A stretch of 64,000 nt of DNA from Streptomyces sp. G-G2 (GCF_030063135.1 NZ_JASISO010000003.1:226576-290575); one strand, 5' to 3'; counted from the stretch's first letter, positions 8,371 through 16,937 are shown. Translations and numbers: made by a program. The notes: a model not told the origin generated them from the sequence alone.

Positions 8371-11139
8371 GTGGCGGCGATGGGGAACGCTGACACGACC
8401 GTCGGGCACGGTGAACTGATCGAGACGGTGGACCGCGCGCTGACCACGCACGGCCGCGCCGTCCTCACCGGACCGGCAGGTTCGGGCAAGACCGAGGTAC
8501 TGCGCGCGATCGCGGCGGCCGCCACCGGCCGCCGCGAACGCGTGCTCCGGCTCGCGCCCGAAGCCGCCGACCAGTGGATACCCGAGGCCTCCGCGGCCGC
8601 CCTGCTCGCCTCCGTCCCCCGCACCGCGCTCGACCGGCTCGCCCCGCCCCAGCGCACCGCCATCGCCCAGCTCCGCCGCGAGGCCGACGCCCCGCGCGCC
8701 GGACGCGACCACGTGGCCCTGCGCCTCGCCGTGGTCGAGGTGCTCCGCGCCCTGGCCGACCGGAACCCCCTCCTTCTCGTCCTCGACAACGCCCAGTGGC
8801 TCGACGCCGAGACCACCGACCTGCTCCGCTTCGCGCTGCGCCTGACCCCGCGCGCCGTCCGGGTCCTGGTGGCCGAATGCGTCCAGGGCGGCGCCCCCGT
8901 CGCCGAAACCCTTTGCGGGCCCGGCACCCCCGCGGTCCGGATGCCGCCGCTCGGCGCCGACGAGGTCGCCGAACTCCTCGTACGCCACGGCCTGCCCGCC
9001 CGCCTCGCCGGGCGGATCCACCAGGCCAGCGGCGGCAACCCGCGCCTCGCCCTCGCCTTCGGGCACTCCCTCGCCGAGGCCCGCGACGGCGCCGCGCACC
9101 ACGCCGACACCCTGCCCCTGTCCGGCCAGGCCCGCGAGGTGGCGCGCAGGCTGCTCGCCGAAGCCCCGGCGCGCGCCCACCGGACCCTGCTGCTCGCCGC
9201 CCTCGCGGCCCGGCCCACCACCGCCCTGCTCCGCCGGGCGGGCCGCCCCGACGCGGAGGCCGAGCTGGCCGAGGCCGAACGGGCCGCGCTGGTGACCGTA
9301 CGAGAGGACGGCACGGTCGAGTTCACCGCTGGAGCGCTGCCCACCGCCCTCGCGGCCGACGCGGGCTGGCCCGAACGGGCCGCCGGGCACGCGGCGCTGG
9401 CCGCCGCCGTCGACGACCCCGTCCAGGCGGTCCGCCACCGCGCCCTGGCCGTGGACACCCCCGACGAGGCGCTCGCCGCCGAGATCACCGAGGCCGCCGC
9501 GGACTGCCGCCGCCGGGGCAGACGCGCCCTGGCCGCCGAACTCGGCCTGCTCGCCGCGGAACGCACCCCGCCGGGCCGGGCCGCCGCCGAACTGGCCCGG
9601 CTGGTCGGCGCCGCGGAGGATGCGGGCTGGGCGGGCCGCGCCGACCTCGCCCGCCGCGCCGCCCGTCTCGTCCTGGCCCGCGACGCCCCGCCCGCCGACC
9701 GGGTACGGGCCCGGCTCGCCGTGATCGACGCGGCCGGGCAGGCCCTCGCCGACCTCGACGAGACCTTCGCCCATGCCCGCGACGACGCCGCCGCCGACCC
9801 CGCGCTCCAGGCCGCCGTACAACTGCGGATCGCCTGGAAGCTCAACCTGTCCGACGGCGACCCCGTCCGCTCCCGCGCCGCCGCGGCCGAAGCGGGGGTA
9901 CTGGCCGCCATAGGCGGGGACCAGGTCGCCGAGGCCATGGCCCTGACCGTGCGGGCCCGGATGGGCCGGATCCTGGGCGACCCGGCCGCCGAGGACATCC
10001 TGGCCGAGGCCCTCACCCTGCCCGCCCCCGAGGTACCGCTCGGCATGCGCAACGCCCCGCAGTACCTCGCCGTCCGCCACGCCCTCTTCGACGACCGGCT
10101 CACCGACGCCCGCGAGCAGCTCCTGGTCCTGCTGCCCGCCGTACGGCGCACCGGCTCCGCCGAGGACGTCTTCGAGGTACTGCGCAGCCTCACCGAGGCC
10201 GAACTGCGCCGCGGCCGCTGCGCGGCGGGCATGGCCCACGCCCGCCGCGCCCTGGAACTGACCATCGAGGCGGGCCTCTCGCCCGGCCCCGCCTGGTACG
10301 TCGCGGCCTCGGCCGAGGCCATGGGCGGCAGCTTCGCGCGCGCCGCCGGATACGCCCGGCGCGGCATCCAGGCCTCCGAGGAGGAACACGACCAGGTGTT
10401 CCTCTCGCGCAGCCTGTTCGCCCTCGGCCAGGTCGAACTGGCCACGGGCGAGACCACCAAGGCCGTGACCACCCTGCGCCGCGTCGCGGCCCTGGAGGCG
10501 GCCCAGCAGGTCGTGGATCCCTCCATCCTGCGCTGGCACGGGGAACTCGCCGAGGCCCTGGTCGCCGCCGACGCCACCGACGAGGCCGCCGAACTGGCCG
10601 GATCCGTGCGTACGGTCGCCCTCGGCCTGGGCCGCACCAGCGTGGTCGCCGCCCTCGACCGGGCCCTCGGCCTGTGCCTGTCCGCGCGCGGCGAGGCCGA
10701 CGCGGCCGTCGCCCTGCTCGAAGCCACCGCCGAGCGGTTCGACCGCCTCGAACTGCCCCTGGAGCACGGCCGGACCCTGCTCGCCGTCGCCCGGGTGGAA
10801 CGCCGTCGGCGCCGCCGCGCCCCAGCCCGCGCCGCGCTGCTCTCGGCGGCCCGGATCTTCGCCGCGGCGGAGGCGAAGCCCTGGGCCGCGCTGGCCGGGG
10901 AGAGCGCGCCCGGCCCGGCGGGCGGCGCCGAGAGCGGGACCGGGTGCCCGGGCGTGGCCGCGCTCACCGAGGCCGAGACCCGGCTCGCCCTGCTGGTCGG
11001 CCAGGGCGCCAGCAACCAGGAGGCCGCCGCCCGGCTCTTCGTGAGCGTCAAGACGGTGGAGGCGCGGCTCACCCGCATCTACCAGAAGCTCGACGTGCGG
11101 TCCCGGGCCCAGCTGGCCACCGCGCTGCGGGCCCGCTGA
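8371..11139 (+). CDS. LuxR-family regulator with N-terminal AAA ATPase (LAL type)
   Basis: A protein of about 922 residues. The N-terminus has a Walker A motif GPAGSGKT (about residues 34-41) and a Walker B LLLVLDNAQWLD (about 133-144). A long helical, TPR-like middle region follows. The C-terminus is a LuxR/GerE helix-turn-helix (LTEAETRLALLVGQGASNQE, then AARLFVSVKTVEARLTRIYQ). Such LAL regulators are large ATP-dependent activators often found with secondary-metabolite genes. The start is uncertain: GTG 8371 and ATG 8380 are both possible and neither has a strong ribosome site. The following gene begins 87 bp downstream and may be co-transcribed. Confidence 0.88.
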   Translation: MAAMGNADTTVGHGELIETVDRALTTHGRAVLTGPAGSGKTEVLRAIAAAATGRRERVLRLAPEAADQWIPEASAAALLASVPRTALDRLAPPQRTAIAQLRREADAPRAGRDHVALRLAVVEVLRALADRNPLLLVLDNAQWLDAETTDLLRFALRLTPRAVRVLVAECVQGGAPVAETLCGPGTPAVRMPPLGADEVAELLVRHGLPARLAGRIHQASGGNPRLALAFGHSLAEARDGAAHHADTLPLSGQAREVARRLLAEAPARAHRTLLLAALAARPTTALLRRAGRPDAEAELAEAERAALVTVREDGTVEFTAGALPTALAADAGWPERAAGHAALAAAVDDPVQAVRHRALAVDTPDEALAAEITEAAADCRRRGRRALAAELGLLAAERTPPGRAAAELARLVGAAEDAGWAGRADLARRAARLVLARDAPPADRVRARLAVIDAAGQALADLDETFAHARDDAAADPALQAAVQLRIAWKLNLSDGDPVRSRAAAAEAGVLAAIGGDQVAEAMALTVRARMGRILGDPAAEDILAEALTLPAPEVPLGMRNAPQYLAVRHALFDDRLTDAREQLLVLLPAVRRTGSAEDVFEVLRSLTEAELRRGRCAAGMAHARRALELTIEAGLSPGPAWYVAASAEAMGGSFARAAGYARRGIQASEEEHDQVFLSRSLFALGQVELATGETTKAVTTLRRVAALEAAQQVVDPSILRWHGELAEALVAADATDEAAELAGSVRTVALGLGRTSVVAALDRALGLCLSARGEADAAVALLEATAERFDRLELPLEHGRTLLAVARVERRRRRRAPARAALLSAARIFAAAEAKPWAALAGESAPGPAGGAESGTGCPGVAALTEAETRLALLVGQGASNQEAAARLFVSVKTVEARLTRIYQKLDVRSRAQLATALRAR

Positions 11140-11226
11140 GCGGGCCGCTGGCCGGGCCCGCCGAGCCCGTCCGTGACCTGATTTATCGGGTGGCCCGAAA
11201 GGACCCGGGAGCCCTAGGGTGCGCGC

Positions 11227-12288
11227 ATGACGATCATGAACGCACAGCATGTGGACGAAGCGGTCTCCCTCACGGCGCGGGCCCTGCGCTCGGTCGCGCA
11301 CCTCGACTGGTCGGTGCCCGCCGCCGGGCTGGAGTGGAGCTGCTACGACACCGTCGTCCACGTGGCGAGCGACTTCACCGGCTACGCGACCCAGCTCACC
11401 GGCCGCGCCTCCGCCGGGTACGTGCCCTACGAGATAGCGGCCGACCCGGGGACCGGGCCCGACGGGCTGATCCACATCATCGAGGCGACCGGCGGCCTGC
11501 TCTCCGCCGTCGTCGCCACGAGCCCCGCCGAGGTCCGGGCCTGGCACCCGTACGGCACCGGAGGCGCGGACGCCTTCGCCGCCATGGGCATCGTCGAGGC
11601 GCTGCTGCACACCCATGACGTGCTGGGTGGGCTCGGGGTCACCGACTGGGCGCCCCCGGCGGAGCTGTGCGGGGCGGTCCTGGACCGGCTCTTCCCGCAC
11701 GCGCCGCGCGCGCATTCCCCGTGGCCGACCCTGCTGTGGGCCACCGGGCGGGCCGAGTTGCCGGGCCTGCCTCGGCTGGCGGGCTGGCGCTGGCAGACCG
11801 CGCCGATCCGCACCGAGCGGCTGGCGCTGTGCGAGATCTCCCCGGTGACCGGGGCCGATCTGCACACGGGCGGCCCGGGCGGGTTCGCGTGGACCGAGGA
11901 CGGGCCGTACGAGGGCACCCGCTTCGCCGCCGGAATGGTCACCAAGGCGCACGAGGCGGGGGTCCACCGGCCGGGCTGGGGCGCGTACGCGATCGTCCGC
12001 GCCGAGGACGGGCGCGCGGTGGGCGGCATCGGCTTCCACGGCGCTCCCGACGGCGACGGCCACGCGGAGATCGGATACGACCTGGTGCCCTCGGCCCGGG
12101 GCAACGGCTACGCCACCGAGGCGGTACGGGCGCTGACGGCCTGGGCCCTCGGTCAGCCCGGCCTGAGCGCGCTGCACGCCACGGTGGACGAGGAGAACCT
12201 CGCCTCGCACGCGGTCGTCGCCCGGGCCGGGTTCCAGCGCGGCGGCGAGGGCGAGGGGCAGGTCCACTACACCCTCACCGCCCGCTGA
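11227..12288 (+). CDS. Maleylpyruvate-isomerase-like / GNAT acetyltransferase fusion
   Basis: A 353-residue two-domain protein. Residues about 1-190 (VSLTARALRSVAHLDWSVPA, then EWSCYDTVVHVASDFTGYA and IVEALLHTHDVLGGLG) resemble the MDMPI N-terminal/DinB-like four-helix domain that binds a metal through His residues and uses mycothiol in characterised members. Residues about 195-353 are a GNAT domain (TERLALCEI, then GHAEIGYDLVPSARGNGYAT and NLASHAVVARAGFQRGGEG) with an acetyl-CoA loop RGNGYA. The join is in frame with no sign of frameshift. Substrate unknown; a role in detoxification is inference. Confidence 0.82.
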   Translation: MTIMNAQHVDEAVSLTARALRSVAHLDWSVPAAGLEWSCYDTVVHVASDFTGYATQLTGRASAGYVPYEIAADPGTGPDGLIHIIEATGGLLSAVVATSPAEVRAWHPYGTGGADAFAAMGIVEALLHTHDVLGGLGVTDWAPPAELCGAVLDRLFPHAPRAHSPWPTLLWATGRAELPGLPRLAGWRWQTAPIRTERLALCEISPVTGADLHTGGPGGFAWTEDGPYEGTRFAAGMVTKAHEAGVHRPGWGAYAIVRAEDGRAVGGIGFHGAPDGDGHAEIGYDLVPSARGNGYATEAVRALTAWALGQPGLSALHATVDEENLASHAVVARAGFQRGGEGEGQVHYTLTAR

Positions 12289-12294
12289 GACGGC

Positions 12295-12324
12295 GCGGGC
12301 CGGGCCCGAACGGGACCGGCCCGC
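12295..12324. terminator. Bidirectional hairpin terminator between convergent genes
   Basis: A perfect 9-bp stem GCGGGCCGG (12295-12303) / CCGGCCCGC (12316-12324) with a 12-base loop sits between the stop codons of the GNAT fusion and the DoxX gene. It can terminate transcription from either side. Confidence 0.65.
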
Positions 12325-12335
12325 CGCACCCCGGA

Positions 12336-12881
12336 TCAGGAGCGGGCGAGGAGCACCGCGCCCGCCAGCACCAGGCCCAGGAGCACCGCGATCGCGCCGT
12401 ACACGGGGCGGTGGGTGCGCAGGACCGGGACGAAGCGGTCGAGGGCGAACCGGCCGGGCCCGGTGAGCGCGAGGGCCGCCGCGGCGGCGGTCAGCAGCAG
12501 TTCGTACTCGATGCCCGCGGGGGCGAAGAAGGACCCGGTGCCCTTGACCGCGATCGCGTTGATCATGGTGCCGACCACGGCGGCCCCGGCCAGCGGGGTC
12601 AGCAGTCCGGCCGCCAGGCCGAGCCCGCCCAGGACCTCGGAGAGACCGGCGACGACGGCCATGCTCTCGCCCGCCGGGTAGCCGCTCATGGTGAAGAACT
12701 TCCCGGTGCCGCTGATGCCGCCGCCCTCGAACCAGCCGAAGAGCTTCTGGGAACCGTGCGCCGCCATGGTCAGGCCGAGGACGAGGCGCAGGATCAGCAG
12801 GCCGCTGCCCGCGAAGGGGTGCGCGGGCGCGACGCCGGAGGGGGTGGTGGCTTCGGGAGTGAGCGTGGGGGTGGAGGTCAT
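12336..12881 (-). CDS. DoxX family membrane protein
   Basis: A 181-residue integral membrane protein with four predicted helices. The DoxX signature is present: LLILRLVLGLTMAAHGSQKL, then GWFEGGGISGTGKFF, and helices around GLSEVLGGLGLAAGLLTPLAGAA and GTMINAIAVKGTGSFF. Members act with quinones or thiol-stress systems, but the precise activity is not established. It is divergent from a MarR regulator with 120 bp between them, and an 8-bp inverted repeat in that gap is the probable repressor site, so expression is likely stress-inducible. Confidence 0.92.
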   Translation of the reverse strand: MTSTPTLTPEATTPSGVAPAHPFAGSGLLILRLVLGLTMAAHGSQKLFGWFEGGGISGTGKFFTMSGYPAGESMAVVAGLSEVLGGLGLAAGLLTPLAGAAVVGTMINAIAVKGTGSFFAPAGIEYELLLTAAAAALALTGPGRFALDRFVPVLRTHRPVYGAIAVLLGLVLAGAVLLARS

Positions 12882-12933
12882 CGTGGGGGATCCTTCGCGG
12901 TGGGGACGGCCGTGGAAGACGCGATGTGTTTTG

Positions 12934-12975
12934 AATTTGAACTACGAATCCCGACCCTAACCCGTGATTCAAATT
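12934..12975. promoter_or_regulatory. Putative MarR operator between doxX-like and marR-like genes
   Basis: A perfect 8-bp inverted repeat AATTTGAA (12934-12941) / TTCAAATT (12968-12975) lies in an unusually AT-rich island. A second TTGAA half-site at 12931 precedes the left arm. The right arm abuts the probable -35 region of the MarR gene, with TAAAGT as a -10 candidate. Confidence 0.65.
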
Positions 12976-13001
12976 GGAACAACCTGGCGTAAAGTGGAGA
13001 C

Positions 13002-13460
13002 ATGGCTGAAACTCGATGGCTGGATGACGATGAGATGCGCGCCTGGAAGGGCTTCCTCGCCGCCTCGGCGCTGGTGAACCGGCGCCTCGACCAGCAGCTG
13101 AAGGACGACTCGGGCCTCTCGCACGCGCAGTACGAGATCCTCGTCCGGCTCGCGGACGCCGCCGACGGCGAGTTGCGGATGACCGAACTCGCCCACGGGC
13201 TGATCAACTCCAAGAGCGGGCTCACCTATCAGGTCACCCAGATGGAGAAGGCCGGACTCGTCCGCCGCCGCAGCTGCCCCTCCGACGTGCGGGGCGTCTT
13301 CGCCGTCCTGACGGACGTGGGCCGCGAGCGGCTCGCCCAGGCCGCCCCCGGCCATGTCGGCGCCGTGCGCGAGGCACTGATCGACGTCCTCACCCCGCAG
13401 CAACTCGCCGCCCTCGCCGACGGCCTGGGCGAAGTCAGCCGCCGCCTCCGCGACGCCTGA
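13002..13460 (+). CDS. MarR family transcriptional regulator
   Basis: A 152-residue winged-helix regulator. The HTH lies at about residues 58-85 (LRMTELAHGLINSKSGLTYQ) and the wing contains VRRRSCPSDVRGVFAVLTDV with the DxR motif. The N-terminal helix (WLDDDEMRAWKGFLAASALV) is typical for dimerisation. ATG 13002 is preceded by GTGGAG. A Cys (RRSCPSD) at the wing base could sense oxidation, which would fit control of the divergent DoxX gene. It probably represses both genes from the shared intergenic operator. Confidence 0.93.
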   Translation: MAETRWLDDDEMRAWKGFLAASALVNRRLDQQLKDDSGLSHAQYEILVRLADAADGELRMTELAHGLINSKSGLTYQVTQMEKAGLVRRRSCPSDVRGVFAVLTDVGRERLAQAAPGHVGAVREALIDVLTPQQLAALADGLGEVSRRLRDA

Positions 13461-13512
13461 GCGCCCCGGAAGCCCCCCGCGGCGCGTCACTGGCCCGGTC
13501 CGGGGGGCGCTC
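13459..13512. terminator. Convergent-gene hairpin terminator
   Basis: GAGCGCCCCGGA (13459-13470) pairs with TCCGGGGGGCGCTC (13499-13512) with a two-base bulge. It begins in the MarR stop codon region and ends before the stop of the convergent membrane-protein gene. Confidence 0.5.
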
Positions 13513-13537
13513 GGGCCGACCGGCGGCGCGGAGCCGG

Positions 13538-13945
13538 TCAGGCGCCCTCGGGGGCGGGGGGTACGGACTCCTGGAGTTCGCGCAGGTCCAGGGCCATGAC
13601 GGCGATCTCCGCGGCGCCGCCCGCGTAGGCACAGGTCAGGATGCGGGAGCCCGGGTTGATCACCATGGCCTCGCGTACGGACGGCGTACGCACCCCGGTG
13701 GCCCGGGCGCCCGACAGGTCCACCGGATGGCCGCGCTCCGGGACCCAGCGCACCGCCTCCGGCCCGCCGCACACCCGGCCCATCCGCCAGCGGCCCTCCC
13801 CGGCGGGCAGCCGGGCCATGCCCGGGATGCCGACGGGGTTCGCCGCGGGCCCGGCCGCCATGCGCTGGAGGTGCTTGCGGCGCAGCAGCCAGCCGAAGCC
13901 GACGACCACCGAGGCCAGGACGGCGAGGAACGCGACATCGATCAC
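13538..13945 (-). CDS. DUF2550-like single-pass membrane protein
   Basis: A 135-residue protein with one N-terminal transmembrane helix (VAFLAVLASVVVGFGWLLRR) followed by a cytoplasmic beta-rich domain (EGRWRMGRVCGGPEAVRWVP, then SGARATGVRTPSVREAMVIN). The layout and the 'RWRxGxxxxxxxxxxWxxxxxxxxxxxxLSGxRxxxxRxP' spacing resemble actinobacterial DUF2550 proteins, but the match is by eye only. The GTG start at 13945 has a weak ribosome site. The MITE-like element begins 51 bp upstream and could have displaced the promoter. Confidence 0.6.
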   Translation of the reverse strand: MIDVAFLAVLASVVVGFGWLLRRKHLQRMAAGPAANPVGIPGMARLPAGEGRWRMGRVCGGPEAVRWVPERGHPVDLSGARATGVRTPSVREAMVINPGSRILTCAYAGGAAEIAVMALDLRELQESVPPAPEGA

Positions 13946-13992
13946 CTGGCCAATGGGAACACATCCCCTGAGTGGTGGGGGCGGTCAGCCCT

Positions 13993-14299
13993 TGAGTGCC
14001 TGTTTCTGAACCCCGTCACAGCAGGTCAGGGGCTATCAGTCTGAAATGAGAGCTTTGGGTGTGCGTTCGGGGAACGGTCACGGTGACCGCTCGCCGAACG
14101 GAAGCCGACGAGGCTCACGTGACGTGAGGGGAAGATGTGGCGTTCGCCGTGGCGCTGCTCATCAGCAGTGTCATCCAGAGGCCCCGAAGAGCCTGACAGC
14201 TTGATCAATCTCAAGTTGGTCACCACCAACTTGGTCCAGGCGCCGCCTGCTACCAAGCTACCGAACTCCCTGGCTCTGGGGTTCAGAAACAGGCACTGA
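13993..14299. mobile_element. MITE-like non-autonomous element with 19-bp terminal inverted repeats
   Basis: The element spans 13996-14296 (301 bp). It is bounded by perfect 19-bp inverted repeats, GTGCCTGTTTCTGAACCCC at 13996-14014 and its reverse complement at 14278-14296. A 3-bp direct repeat TGA flanks it (13993-13995 and 14297-14299), which fits a TNA target duplication as in the IS1031/ISL2 branches of the IS5 family. It contains no transposase frame. Inside are palindromes such as GGTCACGGTGACC and CAAGTTGGT-CACC-ACCAACTTG. The right end supplies the last codons and stop of the GH18 gene. Removing the element plus one TGA restores a natural end for that gene. Confidence 0.85.
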
Positions 14300-15401
14300 G
14301 GGCGGTCCAGACCCCGGGGTCCTCGAAACCGAGGGCCCACAGTCCGCTGCCCCGCACCCCGTGCCGCGCCAGCACGGCCAGGTGCGCCTTCGAGCCCCGC
14401 GCGTCCTGGTACCAGACCTCGTGCGCGGCCCCGGCCGCGTCGGTGTAGCCGAAGTGCGGGGTGCCGGAGACCGTGTCGTACGTGTAGGCGGCGCCCACCC
14501 GCTCGCGCAGGGCCTCCGCCTCCCGGCTGGTCACGTGCCCGGCCCGGGCCTTCGAGCCGACCGTCCAGTTCCAGCCGTAGGCGGGCAGCGCCACTTCCAG
14601 CTTCTCGCGCGGCACGACCCCCACGGCGTACCCGATGAACCGGTCGTACCAGTCCAGCGAGGACAGCGGACCCGGATCGGCCAGCGCGTTGTGCAGGTTG
14701 TAGCCCATGATCCGCACCCGGTCGGCGACCTTGCCCAGGTGCGCGTAGTCGAAGGCGAGCCCCTCGCCGTCGAGCCGGGGCATGACCGTGACCACGCACG
14801 TCTTGCGGAGCGCGTGCAGCCGGGCGCACAACTCCTCGGTCAGCCGGTCGTAGCCCTCGCGGACCCGCTCGGTCAGCCGCGCGTCCCCGGTCTCGGCCAT
14901 CCGCTCGTAGTCCAGGTCGAGACCGTCGTAGGACCGGCTCGTCACCACCTCCATCAGCGCGTCCACGTGGGTGGCGCGCTCGGCCGGATCGTCCATCAGC
15001 TCCGCCATCGCGGCCGGTCCCGGGGTTTCGACGACGGTGGGGACGACGCGGATCCCCTTGCCGTGCAGCCCGTCGATGATCCGCTCGTCCCCGGCGCCCG
15101 CCTCGCCCGCGATCGCGTCGGCGGCCGAGGCCGTGTACCAGAAGGGGCTGACGGTGTGCAGTTGATCGGCATGGGCCAGGGCCGAGGCGTAGCCGGCCTC
15201 GGTGTCCCAGTACGGCAGCCACGCGGAGGTCGTACGGGCATCGGCGCGGCCCCCGGCCGCGGGGCCCGCGTCGGCGTGCGGGGCGGACGTACCCGCCAGA
15301 GCGGCGAGGAGGGCGACGGCGAGCACGGCGGCGCGCCGCAGGGGCAGAGGGCGGGGGAGGCGCAGGGGGACGGGCAGCGGCAGGGCGCGAGTGGCGGTCA
15401 T
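14283..15401 (-). CDS. Secreted GH18 (chitinase-like) glycoside hydrolase, C-terminus altered by insertion
   Basis: A 372-residue exported enzyme. ATG 15401 opens a signal peptide with an Arg-containing n-region and a Leu/Ala-rich core (RAAVLAVALLAALAGTSA). The GH18 barrel contains the catalytic DxxDxDxE motif as YDGLDLDYE at about residues 156-164, plus MGYNLHN and a WALGFEDPG end. This resembles the YaaH/spore-type GH18 branch more than classical exochitinases. The last four residues and stop (SACF-TGA) come from the terminal repeat of a MITE; without it the frame would end LKG-TGA. The barrel core is complete, so activity may be retained. Confidence 0.85.
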   Translation of the reverse strand: MTATRALPLPVPLRLPRPLPLRRAAVLAVALLAALAGTSAPHADAGPAAGGRADARTTSAWLPYWDTEAGYASALAHADQLHTVSPFWYTASAADAIAGEAGAGDERIIDGLHGKGIRVVPTVVETPGPAAMAELMDDPAERATHVDALMEVVTSRSYDGLDLDYERMAETGDARLTERVREGYDRLTEELCARLHALRKTCVVTVMPRLDGEGLAFDYAHLGKVADRVRIMGYNLHNALADPGPLSSLDWYDRFIGYAVGVVPREKLEVALPAYGWNWTVGSKARAGHVTSREAEALRERVGAAYTYDTVSGTPHFGYTDAAGAAHEVWYQDARGSKAHLAVLARHGVRGSGLWALGFEDPGVWTALSACF

Positions 15402-15640
15402 GCCACGAACCTGGCCCGGACCGCCCGCCCCGGCCCCCCGGACGCGCCGGAAGCCACCGAGCGCACACCGAGCGCACACCGATCGGCGGACCGGCCGGGC
15501 ACCGCGAGCCCATGACGGGTGGTCACCCCTGGGCCGGGCCCGCCCGTTCGGAGGAAGATCTGGATCCCGGGAATGCCGGGCGGCGACGGGCGGTTCGGAT
15601 CATCGCGAGACCTGACCACCCCGCACGCACTGGAGACACC

Positions 15641-16303
15641 ATGAAGATCGGCATCATCGGAGCAGGCAACATCGGCGGCAATCTGACCCGCCGCCTCACC
15701 TCCCTCGGACACGAGGTGTCCGTGGCCAACTCGCGCGGCCCGCAGACCCTGACCGCCCTCGCCGAGGAGACCGGCGCCACCCCCGTGACCGTCGCCGAAG
15801 CGGCCCGCGGCGCCGAGATCGTCGTCGTCACCATTCCGCTGAAGAACGTGCCCGACCTGCCCGCGGGCCTCTTCGACGAGGCGGCCGACGGCTTCGTCGT
15901 CATCGACACCGGCAACTACTACCCGCAGCAGCGCGACGGCCGGATCGCCGCCATCGAGGACGAGGGCCTGACCGAGAGCCGCTGGACCGAGGGCCACCTC
16001 GGCCACCCGGTGGTGAAGGCCTTCAACGGCACGTACGCCGAGGACATCCTGGCCAGGCCGCTCCCGGCCGGAGACCCCGGCCGGATGGCCCTGCCGGTCG
16101 CCGGTGACGACGACGCGGCCAAGAAGGCCGTCCGTGCCCTCATCGACGAACTCGGCTTCGACTCCGTCGACGCGGGCGGCCTCGACGACTCCTGGCGCCA
16201 GCAGCCCGAAACCCCCGTGTACGGGCTGCGTGCGGGCGTGGAAGCCGTCACCAAGGCGCTCGCCGAGGCCTCCCCGGAGCGCAAGGAGAGCTTCAGGGGC
16301 TGA
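15641..16303 (+). CDS. NAD(P)-binding F420-reductase-like oxidoreductase
   Basis: A 220-residue Rossmann protein beginning MKIGIIGAGNIGGNLTRRL, where GxGxxG at residues 7-12 binds the dinucleotide. NSRGP after the second strand is the NADP-type specificity loop found in the F420:NADP reductase-like (NPF) family. Later segments IVVVTIPLKNVPDL, VIDTGNYYPQQRDG and VVKAFNGTYAEDIL also match. The exact substrate cannot be deduced. The 3' end overlaps the convergent cysteine-hydrolase gene by 11 bp (16293-16303). Confidence 0.85.
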   Translation: MKIGIIGAGNIGGNLTRRLTSLGHEVSVANSRGPQTLTALAEETGATPVTVAEAARGAEIVVVTIPLKNVPDLPAGLFDEAADGFVVIDTGNYYPQQRDGRIAAIEDEGLTESRWTEGHLGHPVVKAFNGTYAEDILARPLPAGDPGRMALPVAGDDDAAKKAVRALIDELGFDSVDAGGLDDSWRQQPETPVYGLRAGVEAVTKALAEASPERKESFRG

Positions 16304-16937
16304 CCGCCTCCGGCGCCGACAGGTCGCCGACGGTGGGCACCACCAGCCCGAAGAGGTCACCGATCGTGGCGAGGCTCGCGCTCTGGAGGGTGGCGGCGGA
16401 GACGGGGCTCCCGTCGAACGCGGGCAGCGACCGGGTGGCGGTCGCCTCCGCGACGACGGTGGGCCGGTAGCCGAGGTTGAAGGCGCCCTGGGCGGTGAAG
16501 GTGACGCACATATGGGTCATGAATCCGGCGAAGACCAGGTCCGCACCGGCGCCCAGCTCCCGCAGGGTCTCCTCCAGCCCGGTCGCGTGGAAGGCGTTCG
16601 GCACCTGCTTGACCACGACGGGCTCCCCGTCCCGGGGCGCGACCTCGCGGCTGATGGAGCCGATGTCGGCCCGGATGTCGTACGGGGTGTCCGGGCCGCC
16701 GTCGTTGACGATGTGCACCACGGGCGAACCGGCTGCGCGGGCGGCGGCCAGTAGCCGGGCCCCCGCCTCCAGGGCGGCTTCGGCGCCCTCCAGCGCCATC
16801 ACCCCGGTGCGGTAGGTCTGCTGGAAGTCGATCATGATCAGAACCGTGTCGCCGCCGAGTCGGGGAGGCGTGCCGTCGAGCCCGACGACCTCGCGGAGGG
16901 TGGCTGAGGGCATGACGGAGGGAGGGGTGACGCTCAT
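16293..16937 (-). CDS. Cysteine hydrolase (isochorismatase family)
   Basis: A 214-residue isochorismatase-fold enzyme. The N-terminal VLIMIDFQQTYRTGVMAL contains the catalytic Asp. The conserved Lys is in VVVKQVPNAFHATGL, and ADLVFAGFMTHMCVTFTAQG holds the nucleophilic Cys in the family motif G-x-M-T-x-x-C-V. Typical substrates are isochorismate, nicotinamide or carbamoyl compounds; which applies here is unknown. The start at ATG 16937 excludes an upstream frame made of an 8-bp repeat. Its upstream region carries that repeat array, and a GlxA-type regulator lies next to it on the same strand. Confidence 0.85.
   Translation of the reverse strand: MSVTPPSVMPSATLREVVGLDGTPPRLGGDTVLIMIDFQQTYRTGVMALEGAEAALEAGARLLAAARAAGSPVVHIVNDGGPDTPYDIRADIGSISREVAPRDGEPVVVKQVPNAFHATGLEETLRELGAGADLVFAGFMTHMCVTFTAQGAFNLGYRPTVVAEATATRSLPAFDGSPVSAATLQSASLATIGDLFGLVVPTVGDLSAPEAVSP

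Noticed and set aside
8323..12972. Very long open frames antisense to the LAL regulator and the GNAT fusion
   Set aside because: They are shadows caused by GC-rich third positions; their translations are Arg/Gly/Pro-rich with no domain pattern, while the sense strand has clear motifs.
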